48,126 bases of DNA from an uncultured Clostridia bacterium (GTDB taxonomy: Bacteria; Bacillota; Clostridia; Christensenellales; UBA1242), in assembly GCA_944381235.1 (NCBI GenBank), contig CALWKI010000011.1, positions 1 through 48,126 on the forward strand. The letters run 5' to 3'. The notes under the pieces are model-generated. The model ran no database searches, was not told the DNA's origin, and saw nothing but the letters and a program-made list of their open reading frames with translations. The translations under genes were made by a program, and so were the position numbers. Of the stretch, positions 42,028 to 48,126 are shown in pieces. Numbering within the stretch: the first letter of the stretch is position 1; every line of letters starts with the position of its first letter.

Positions 42028-43656
42028 ATGTCATTTTTTTCTTTTCAAAATGTTAACTTATATATTGCAATCGTCTTGTCAGTAATTAATGGCGTGCTTA
42101 TGTGTTTTGCTTCATATAAGTTTTTTCAAATTATACAACTATCAGGATATAAACTAAAAGGTTATTTTAAATGGATGAAAGACACTAAGGGAAGTTATGC
42201 AAGTCGTATGGTTTTACTAAGTCTTTTAAGTATTTTTTGTGTTTTAGTTACAAACGCACTTTTTGACGTATATCATACGGAGGAATTATATTCATACATT
42301 GGTCTTATATTTTACTTTTACTTTACTATTGTTTTTATTGTTAACCTCTATCATGCACCTAAGAAAACACCTTTAAAATATACAACACGAATGACTAGGC
42401 TAAATGTGGCAATGTTTGTTTTTGTGTCGATATTTTCTTTTATAATAACTGCGCTTTCAACTGAGTATCTCAACTTTCTTAAGTTTGGGGCAATATGCCT
42501 TGTACCTTTGTTTGTGCCATTATTTGTTCCGTTTGTTCATATAATTTTGCTTCCTCTTGAAAAAATAATTTTATCCACGCATGTGTCAAGGGCAAGAAAA
42601 AAGTTAAAGAAATGTGATAAATTGATAAAAATTGGAATAACAGGTAGTTTTGGTAAAACAAGCACAAAATATATCTTAAACACCATCTTGTCAGTAAAGT
42701 ATAAAGTATGTATGAGTCCGCATAGTTTTAATACATTGCCGGGGTTAAGTAAAGTTGTAAACAATTATCTTAATTTAGACGATGAGATTTTAATTGCAGA
42801 AATGGGTGCGAGAAACGTTGGAGATATTAAACAACTTTGTGATTTAATTTGCCCAAAATACGGAATTATAACCGGTGTTGGTACGCAACACTTAGAGAGT
42901 TTTAAGACAGAAGAAAATATTTTAAAAACAAAATTTGAACTAATCGAAAGTCTGCCAAAAGATGGTATTGCAATATTTAACGGATTTGATAGCGGAGCAA
43001 AAAAACTATACGATAGATGTGATTTTGTCACTAAAAAACTTGTTGGAAATAATGAAGTTGTAAATGCAACCAACATTACTTATGACGAAAATGGGACGAC
43101 TTTTGACTTAATAATAAAAAATAAGGTTTATGAAAAAGTAAAAACAACCTTGATAGGCGAGCATAATGTAGAAAATATTGTTTTGTGTGTAGAACTTGCA
43201 AAAGACCTAGGAGTAACAGATAAAGAAATACTAACAGGTATTAGTATGTTAAAGCCAATTCCTCATAGGTTAGAACTTATAAAGACTGGTAAAAATCTAA
43301 TTTTAGACGATGCGTATAACGCTAGTGTTAACGGAACTATTGTTGCACTTAATGTATTAAGTAAAATGCCAGGTAGGAAAGTTGTAATTACGCCGGGTAT
43401 TATTGAACTTGGCACACAAGCAAGTGTTGAAAATGAAAACTTTGGAAAGCGAATTGCAAAGGTTGCCGATATTGTTGTTATTGTGAATAAACTTAACTTT
43501 GATGCGATAAAAAAGGGACTTGATGAGGAAAAGTTTAATGAGGAAAATTTATATCAAGCAGATAGTTTAGATAGTGCAAAAATTCTTATGAAAGACTTTT
43601 TACGCGAAGAAGACTCTGTTCTTTTTGAAAATGACCTTCCAGATAATTATATATAG
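42028..43656 (+). CDS. murF: Membrane-anchored MurF-like Mur ligase
   Basis: The 542-residue protein has about five membrane helices in the first ~180 residues, in place of the soluble UDP-binding N-domain of MurF. The Mur ligase central domain follows: ATP loop GITGSFGKTSTK near 203-214, EMGARNVGDIKQL, GVGTQHLESF, then the C-domain with IPHRLELIKTG and ILDDAYNASVNG. The last motif is typical of MurF, which adds D-Ala-D-Ala to UDP-MurNAc-tripeptide. ddl downstream supports that. A different amide ligase of the Mur superfamily acting at the membrane is the alternative. Confidence 0.8.
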   Translation: MSFFSFQNVNLYIAIVLSVINGVLMCFASYKFFQIIQLSGYKLKGYFKWMKDTKGSYASRMVLLSLLSIFCVLVTNALFDVYHTEELYSYIGLIFYFYFTIVFIVNLYHAPKKTPLKYTTRMTRLNVAMFVFVSIFSFIITALSTEYLNFLKFGAICLVPLFVPLFVPFVHIILLPLEKIILSTHVSRARKKLKKCDKLIKIGITGSFGKTSTKYILNTILSVKYKVCMSPHSFNTLPGLSKVVNNYLNLDDEILIAEMGARNVGDIKQLCDLICPKYGIITGVGTQHLESFKTEENILKTKFELIESLPKDGIAIFNGFDSGAKKLYDRCDFVTKKLVGNNEVVNATNITYDENGTTFDLIIKNKVYEKVKTTLIGEHNVENIVLCVELAKDLGVTDKEILTGISMLKPIPHRLELIKTGKNLILDDAYNASVNGTIVALNVLSKMPGRKVVITPGIIELGTQASVENENFGKRIAKVADIVVIVNKLNFDAIKKGLDEEKFNEENLYQADSLDSAKILMKDFLREEDSVLFENDLPDNYI

Positions 43657-43699
43657 TTTGAAATTAAACTTTTTAAATTGATTAAAGGGCATAAAGATT

Positions 43700-43774
43700 A
43701 AAACCACTAGAAATAATTTTTACCTTTGTAGGAGTCTAACTTTTAGGTAAAGATTTAAAAACTAGTGGTTTTTA
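43700..43774 (+). terminator. Long structured terminator between murF and ddl (element B)
   Basis: AAAACCACTAG (43700-43710) pairs with CTAGTGGTTTT (43762-43772), then T. An inner helix TTTACCT (43719-43725) with AGGTAAA (43745-43751) caps a 19-base loop containing AGGAGTCTAACTTTT, closely similar to the loop of the element after ppdK. Confidence 0.7.
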
Positions 43775-43826
43775 TACACTTTTTTAATAAACAAACCATA
43801 TATAAGGGTAGATAAAAGGATTATAT

Positions 43827-44981
43827 ATGGAAAATAAAGAAAACATATTAGTTATTTTTGGAGGAAAAAGTGTCGAGCATGACATATCAATTATTACGGG
43901 TGTACAGATACTTAATGCGCTTGATAAAGAAAGATATAACGTTATTCCAGTTTATCTGTCAAAGGAAAATGTATTCTACACTAGCCCTAGACTTTTTGAC
44001 ATCTCTTTTTATACCGACTCTAACTTTAGTAAAAAACTAAAAGAATTGGTTTTATTAACAAACGGGAAAATTTATGAAAAAAAGAGAAGTAGACTAAAGG
44101 AAATTTGTAAAGTTAACTTTGTCTATCTTGCACTTCATGGCGGAAGCGGAGAAGGTGGCGGAATGCAAGGCTATCTTGATTTATGTTCGGTTAGTTATGC
44201 GAGTCCCGGAGTTTTAGGTAGTAGTATTTGTCTTGACAAAGAAATGACTAAATTATTACTAAAGGCAAATAATATTGACTACGTAAAGTATGTTACAATT
44301 ACTTCTCAGGATAAAGAGGGTGGGGTTGAAAAACTAAAGAAAAAATTAAGTAAACTATCTTTTCCAGTCATAGTAAAGCCAAACTCTCTTGGGAGTAGCA
44401 TAGGAGTTACATATTGTAATACGGTTGATAAAGCCATTAACGGAATAGATTTTGCAAGTTTATTTGATTGTAAAGTAATTGTCGAGGAGGCGGTTCAAAA
44501 CCTAAGAGAGTTTAATATTGCGTTAATTGGAAATAGTTTTAACTTTGAAGAGTCTAGTATTGAAGAGGTAAAATCAGGTGGTGACTTTTTGACATTTGAA
44601 AACAAATATATGGATGGCAAAAAGGAAAATAACAGTAGTGATAGAATAATCCCAGCAAATATTGATGAGGAGTTAGAGAAACGCATTAAAGGCATCGCAT
44701 TAAAGGTGTACAATGTGTTTTCACTTAAAGGTTGCGTAAGAATTGACTTTTTAGTAAATGACAAAGATAAAAAGGTTTACGTAAATGAAATAAATACTAT
44801 CCCGGGGTCTCTTGCTAATTATCTATGGAAAAATCAAAATTATACTTTTACTCAATTTCTTGAAAAAATAAAAGATTATGCTTTGACTCAAGATAGAATT
44901 AAAAATAAAAAAGTAGTCAATTTTTCATCTTCAGTATTAAATAAATTTAATGATAACGAGAAATTGAATTTTAAAAAATAA
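43827..44981 (+). CDS. ddl: D-alanine--D-alanine ligase
   Basis: The 384-residue ATP-grasp ligase has FGGKSVEHDISIITG at the N-terminus, ALHGGSGEGGGMQGYLDL, SPGVLGSSICLDKEMTK, the central VIVKPNSLGSSIGV and the C-terminal RIDFLVND...YVNEINTIPGSLA metal and nucleotide site. It makes the dipeptide used by MurF. A Lys/Asn-rich tail of about 30 residues is extra. AAAAGGA precedes the ATG. Confidence 0.96.
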   Translation: MENKENILVIFGGKSVEHDISIITGVQILNALDKERYNVIPVYLSKENVFYTSPRLFDISFYTDSNFSKKLKELVLLTNGKIYEKKRSRLKEICKVNFVYLALHGGSGEGGGMQGYLDLCSVSYASPGVLGSSICLDKEMTKLLLKANNIDYVKYVTITSQDKEGGVEKLKKKLSKLSFPVIVKPNSLGSSIGVTYCNTVDKAINGIDFASLFDCKVIVEEAVQNLREFNIALIGNSFNFEESSIEEVKSGGDFLTFENKYMDGKKENNSSDRIIPANIDEELEKRIKGIALKVYNVFSLKGCVRIDFLVNDKDKKVYVNEINTIPGSLANYLWKNQNYTFTQFLEKIKDYALTQDRIKNKKVVNFSSSVLNKFNDNEKLNFKK

Positions 44982-45020
44982 ATTTGTATCTAAAAGAGTA
45001 AAGTTATTGAATACAAATTT
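44980..45020 (+). terminator. AT-only hairpin after ddl overlapping the next promoter
   Basis: AAATTTGTAT (44980-44989) and ATACAAATTT (45011-45020) form a perfect stem with a 21-base loop. It lacks G-C pairs and a long T run, so it is a weak terminator at best. Confidence 0.4.
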
Positions 45021-45035
45021 TAAATGTGATATTAT
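45007..45035 (+). promoter_or_regulatory. Promoter placing the start site at the OGG-like ATG
   Basis: TTGAAT (45007-45012), a 17-base spacer and TATTAT (45030-45035) with an extended TGA. The ATG stands at 45042, six bases after the -10 box, so the predicted mRNA begins at or next to the start codon. Confidence 0.65.
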
Positions 45036-45041
45036 ATTCAT

Positions 45042-45881
45042 ATGAATATTAAAAGAACAAAAGATGAAATAATAATTAAAAATAAAGAAGACTTTAACGT
45101 AAAAGAACTACTTGAATGTGGACAAGTTTTTAGCTATGAAAAAATAAATGAAGATTATGTGGTTATTAGCCTTGATAAATTTGCCGTTGTAAGTATTAAG
45201 GATGATTACACGGTCATAAAATCAAAAGACATAGACTATTTTTACAATTACTTTGATTTAGATACTGATTACAATAAAATAAAAAAAAGGCTCTGTGAGA
45301 TTTATCCTGATTTTAACAAGTTTTTTGTAAAAGGTTTAGGTATACGAATTTTAAGGCAGGATGAATATCAAACAATTATTAGTTTTATTGTGTCACAAAA
45401 TAACAATATAAAAAGAATACATAAGATATTAAAAAGAATAAGTGAGGAGTTCGGGCATAAACTCGACTGTGGTTTTTTTTCATTTCCAAGTTGCCTTGAA
45501 TTGTCACGTGCAAGTGAGGAGGATTTTAAACGTCTTGGTACGGGGTATAGAAGTAAATATCTTTTTAACACAATTAAACAGTTACAAGAAAAAGAATACA
45601 ATATTGAGTCCTTGCGTAAACTTGATACTAGAGATTTAAGAAAAAAGTTGTTAAATCTATGTGGTGTTGGTCCAAAAGTTGCAGATTGTATTTTGTTTTT
45701 TGGATTTAATAGAACTGATGTTTTTCCGGTTGATACTTGGATAAAAAAGGCGTACGAGACTTTGTTTTCTAGTCAAAAAAGAAATGAAGAGCAAATCTCT
45801 CAATTTTTTATATCTACTTTCGGTAGTTTATCTGGATATGCTCAGCAATATATATTTAATTATATGATAACAAATAAATAA
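45042..45881 (+). CDS. OGG1/AlkA-type DNA glycosylase
   Basis: The 279-residue HhH-GPD enzyme has an N-terminal OGG-type beta domain (CGQVFSYEKINEDYVVI), QDEYQTIISFIVSQNNNIKRI, and the helix-hairpin-helix LCGVGPKVADCILFFG with catalytic Lys212 and Asp231 in FPVDTW. The pattern fits bacterial 8-oxoguanine glycosylase/lyase. No ribosome-binding site exists, and the promoter abuts the ATG. Confidence 0.9.
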   Translation: MNIKRTKDEIIIKNKEDFNVKELLECGQVFSYEKINEDYVVISLDKFAVVSIKDDYTVIKSKDIDYFYNYFDLDTDYNKIKKRLCEIYPDFNKFFVKGLGIRILRQDEYQTIISFIVSQNNNIKRIHKILKRISEEFGHKLDCGFFSFPSCLELSRASEEDFKRLGTGYRSKYLFNTIKQLQEKEYNIESLRKLDTRDLRKKLLNLCGVGPKVADCILFFGFNRTDVFPVDTWIKKAYETLFSSQKRNEEQISQFFISTFGSLSGYAQQYIFNYMITNK

Positions 45882-45900
45882 AAAAAGCGTTATTAAGAGT

Positions 45901-45929
45901 TTTACAATTAATTTTATTTGTGATATAAT
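45901..45929 (+). promoter_or_regulatory. Strong sigma-A promoter before the shikimate-kinase-like gene and transketolase
   Basis: TTTACA (45901-45906), a 17-base spacer and a perfect TATAAT (45924-45929) with an extended TGA. The predicted start is near 45936. Confidence 0.85.
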
Positions 45930-45979
45930 TTCTTCGTTTAGTTTTATTTAATTTTATTGTAGCAAGGGAGAAGATAAGC

Positions 45980-46504
45980 GTGAAGACAAATATTATTCTA
46001 ATAGGATGGGATGAAAATATTACTAAAATGGTTGCTAAAAGACTGGCACTTAGTCTTGAACTTTATTATGCAGACGTAGAAGATTTAATAGAATATTATC
46101 TCACAAATTCCGAAGAAGATATTGAGCGCACTTGCGGTAAAGAATATCTTGACGAACTTAAGTCAAATATTATGAATGAGATTTCAAATTATGAAAACTC
46201 AATAATTTATCTTCCTTTGCATATCTATGTAAATCAGAATAATTACGAAAAACTCAAAACTCACGGAGTTGTTGTGTTTATGGATATAAAAGATAAACTA
46301 GTAAGTAGTGTCTATAAAGACAATGTGTCAATGTCTGATGCGGAAAAAAGAATAGAAGGTTTAACTCTTGCAAACAGGATTGCTGTTTGTCGGGACACGT
46401 GTGACGTTGATGTTATTGTAAATAGAAGAAAAGAAGATACGGCGTACAAAAGAATAAAGAAGGGAATAAAAAAATACTACGCAAGACTACTCAAAAGGAA
46501 GTAA
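45980..46504 (+). CDS. Shikimate-kinase-like protein lacking the P-loop
   Basis: The 174-residue protein has the opening strand and spacing of shikimate kinases (NIILIG, then KRLALSLELYYADVEDLIEYYL, CGKEYLDELKSNI and a HGVVVFMDI strand). However, the nucleotide loop reads GWDENITK (9-16) instead of a GxxGxGKS loop. ATP binding in the usual way is therefore unlikely. The start is GTG 45980, with AAGGGAG nine bases before. Two bases after its stop lies the transketolase gene, so they share a promoter. Fold assignment is by pattern only; function unknown. Confidence 0.6.
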   Translation: MKTNIILIGWDENITKMVAKRLALSLELYYADVEDLIEYYLTNSEEDIERTCGKEYLDELKSNIMNEISNYENSIIYLPLHIYVNQNNYEKLKTHGVVVFMDIKDKLVSSVYKDNVSMSDAEKRIEGLTLANRIAVCRDTCDVDVIVNRRKEDTAYKRIKKGIKKYYARLLKRK

Positions 46505-46506
46505 TA

Positions 46507-48126
46507 ATGGATAATAATGCTGTAAAATATTTAAGAACAACATCTGTTCTAGAAATCGAAAATGCAAACTCGGGGCATCCGGGGGTGGCACTCGGCGGGA
46601 CTGAAATAGTTTATTCTATTTTCAAAAACGCCTTTTTTAATCCAAAGGATGAAAAGTTTTTAAATAGGGATAGAATAGTATTCTCTGCAGGGCACGCAAG
46701 TGCTTTAATTTATGCGTGTTTACACTTGTTTAATTTTGACGTAAGTGTCAGCGAATTAAAAAATTTCAGAAAAATAAAAAGTAGAACCACTGGGCACCCA
46801 GAGGTAGGAGTTTTACCTGGAATTGACGCGTCTACGGGCCCTCTTGGGCAAGGAATAGGTATGGCGGTTGGAATGGCACTTGCTGAGATGTATTTAGCAA
46901 ATAAATTTAATAAGAAAGGCTTTGACATAATAAATCATTATACTTATTGCTTTTGCGGGGATGGGTGCTTAATGGAAGGCGTGGCTGAAGAGGCAATAGA
47001 GATTGCGGGGAATTTAGGACTTAATAAACTTATTCTTTTATATGATAAAAATGACATTACCATTGAGGGTGACACATCCATTTCGAATAAAACAAAGATA
47101 AAAGAAAGATTTCTAAGCAGTAATTGGAATGTAATAGAAGTTTCAAATGGAAATAATGTTGATGAAATTGACTTGGCAATAGAGCGTGCAAAAAAGAGTG
47201 TAAATAAACCAACAATTATTATTTGTAAAACAAAAATAGGTTTTGGTTGTGATTTAGAAGGTTCAAATGCTATTCACGGAAAACCCTTAAATCGTGAACA
47301 AATAGAAAATTTACGTAAAAAAATAAACTATTTTGTGCCAGATTATGAAATTGATGATGGTTTAAAAAAGTATGTAGATAATCTAGTCAGTTTAAAAACA
47401 AAAGAGTATGAAAGGCAAGTTTCAATAATCTCAAAGTATAAAGAATTATATTTAACTGAATATGAGGAACTTTTTAACCCTAGTTTTGAATTTGATTTTT
47501 CAAAGCATAAGGCTAGCGATATTGAAGATTTTGTCGATATGCGAAAAGGTGTTCACGATGTTTTAAATTTGTTGAGAGACAAATCTCTTATAGGAGGATG
47601 TGCCGACGTTGCCCCTTCGACAAAAGTTTTTTTTGATAATAGTGGATATTTAAGTCGAGAAAACAAAGAGGGTAAGAATATTGCCTATGGGGTAAGAGAA
47701 CACGCAATGGGGGCGATCTCTAATGGAATATCGTTACACGGCGGACTTAGAAGTTTTTGCTCAACATTCCTTGGTTTTGCTAACTACATGACACCTGCAA
47801 TTCGATTAGCTGCGCTACAGAAAAACCCTGTACTCTTTATTTTTACTCATGATTCGTTGGCGACCGGAGAGGACGGCCCGACCCATCAGCCGGTTGAGCA
47901 AATTGCAACTTTACGTGCTATGCCGGGGGTAAAAGTTTTTAGACCTTGCGGTAAAAATGAGTTACTTGCTGCCTTTAGCGTATTTTTAAAAAATAGAGAG
48001 CCAATGTGTATTATTTTACCTAGACAAGAGATTATGGGGACTAATAATAGTTTTGATAAATCACTTCTTGGCGGATATAAAATTATGAGTAAAAACGATA
48101 GTACGCTAAGCCTAGTATCAACTGGT
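46507..48126 (+). CDS. tkt: Transketolase (3' end beyond the window)
   Basis: The frame is open for 540 codons to the window end; the family is about 650-670 residues. Visible motifs are NSGHPGVALGGTE, the catalytic His segment FSAGHASALIY, GPLGQGIGMAVGMAL, the thiamine diphosphate motif GDGCLMEG with its downstream YDKNDITIEG, the catalytic Glu in GVREHAMG, and HDSLATGEDGPTHQPVEQ. Transketolase moves two-carbon units in the non-oxidative pentose phosphate pathway. AAAGGAAG inside the preceding gene serves the ATG. Confidence 0.96.
   Translation, partial: MDNNAVKYLRTTSVLEIENANSGHPGVALGGTEIVYSIFKNAFFNPKDEKFLNRDRIVFSAGHASALIYACLHLFNFDVSVSELKNFRKIKSRTTGHPEVGVLPGIDASTGPLGQGIGMAVGMALAEMYLANKFNKKGFDIINHYTYCFCGDGCLMEGVAEEAIEIAGNLGLNKLILLYDKNDITIEGDTSISNKTKIKERFLSSNWNVIEVSNGNNVDEIDLAIERAKKSVNKPTIIICKTKIGFGCDLEGSNAIHGKPLNREQIENLRKKINYFVPDYEIDDGLKKYVDNLVSLKTKEYERQVSIISKYKELYLTEYEELFNPSFEFDFSKHKASDIEDFVDMRKGVHDVLNLLRDKSLIGGCADVAPSTKVFFDNSGYLSRENKEGKNIAYGVREHAMGAISNGISLHGGLRSFCSTFLGFANYMTPAIRLAALQKNPVLFIFTHDSLATGEDGPTHQPVEQIATLRAMPGVKVFRPCGKNELLAAFSVFLKNREPMCIILPRQEIMGTNNSFDKSLLGGYKIMSKNDSTLSLVSTG

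Noticed and set aside
1..48126. Mollicute code (TGA as Trp)
   Set aside because: TGA ends several overlapping genes in ATGA junctions, and conserved Trp positions use TGG.
1..48126. tRNA or rRNA genes, CRISPR arrays, insertion sequences, prophage
   Set aside because: No cloverleaf, rRNA-like block, regular spaced repeats, transposase or integrase was seen.

Overview
The window comes from an AT-rich, Gram-positive-type bacterial chromosome. The gene set points to a Clostridia-like member of the Firmicutes. Sporulation-associated genes are present (yqfC, yqfD, a SpoVB-type flippase, a SpoIVFA/SpoIVFB-like pair, DUF421 with DUF4363). Gene neighbourhoods are Firmicute-type (rplU-prp-rpmA, ybeY-era-recO-ppdK, obg-yhbY-rsfS), ribosome-binding sites are AGGAGG-like, and L27 carries the Prp-cleaved N-terminal extension. 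TGA is used as a stop (minD, rimI, rsfS, yhbY), so the standard bacterial code applies. No genus can be assigned from this sequence alone.

Layout. 1-1887: 3' part of a surface protein with Ig-like repeats. 1888-2521: non-coding stretch. 2522-7324: uvrB-uvrA. 7525-12303: J-domain protein, a minus-strand envelope/sporulation group (SpoVB-like flippase, DUF421, DUF4363), a LysM protein and a GNAT protein. 12588-15731 (minus): giant surface protein with lectin-like modules. 16045-18581: split TSUP transporter, ferredoxin, Ppx/GppA-HD-like protein. 18738-24802: cell-shape and division group (MreB-like, MinD, MinE-like), SpoIVFA/B-like pair and a DUF4132 protein. 24881-25471 (minus): predicted helical protein. 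25638-26592: ribosomal protein operon behind a candidate L21 leader. 26818-30538: yqfC-yqfD-ybeY-era, a small unknown gene and recO. 30630-33266: ppdK. 33517-35017: divergent EF2568-type cysteine desulfurase and DUF3343 pair. 35128-37383: nth, obg, yhbY. 37425-38234 (minus): orphan membrane protein. 38438-43656: a tightly packed operon of rsfS, a PAP2-like/TsaE fusion, tsaB, rimI, an alpha/beta hydrolase and a membrane-anchored MurF-like ligase. 43827-48126: ddl, an OGG-type glycosylase, a shikimate-kinase-like protein with a broken P-loop, and a transketolase cut by the window end.

How the genes work together. The 38-45 kb region links ribosome hibernation, t6A tRNA modification and late peptidoglycan precursor synthesis (MurF-like, Ddl). 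The 18.7-22.3 kb region places cell-shape and Min genes beside a sporulation-type intramembrane protease. The 25.5-37.4 kb region looks like the usual rplU-prp-rpmA-obg-yhbY cluster opened up by the yqfC-to-ppdK block, a desulfurase pair and nth.

Most genes are ordinary housekeeping. The most unusual items are: a catalytically degenerate PAP2 membrane domain fused to TsaE; several proteins that keep a fold but lose its catalytic motif (PAP2, shikimate kinase-like, Ppx/GppA-like, LytM-like); a membrane-tethered MurF-like ligase without a recognisable MurF N-domain; two long 3'-end hairpins that share a terminal-loop sequence on different stems; a promoter interleaved with a terminator hairpin before ppdK; and two genes whose promoter position implies leaderless mRNAs.
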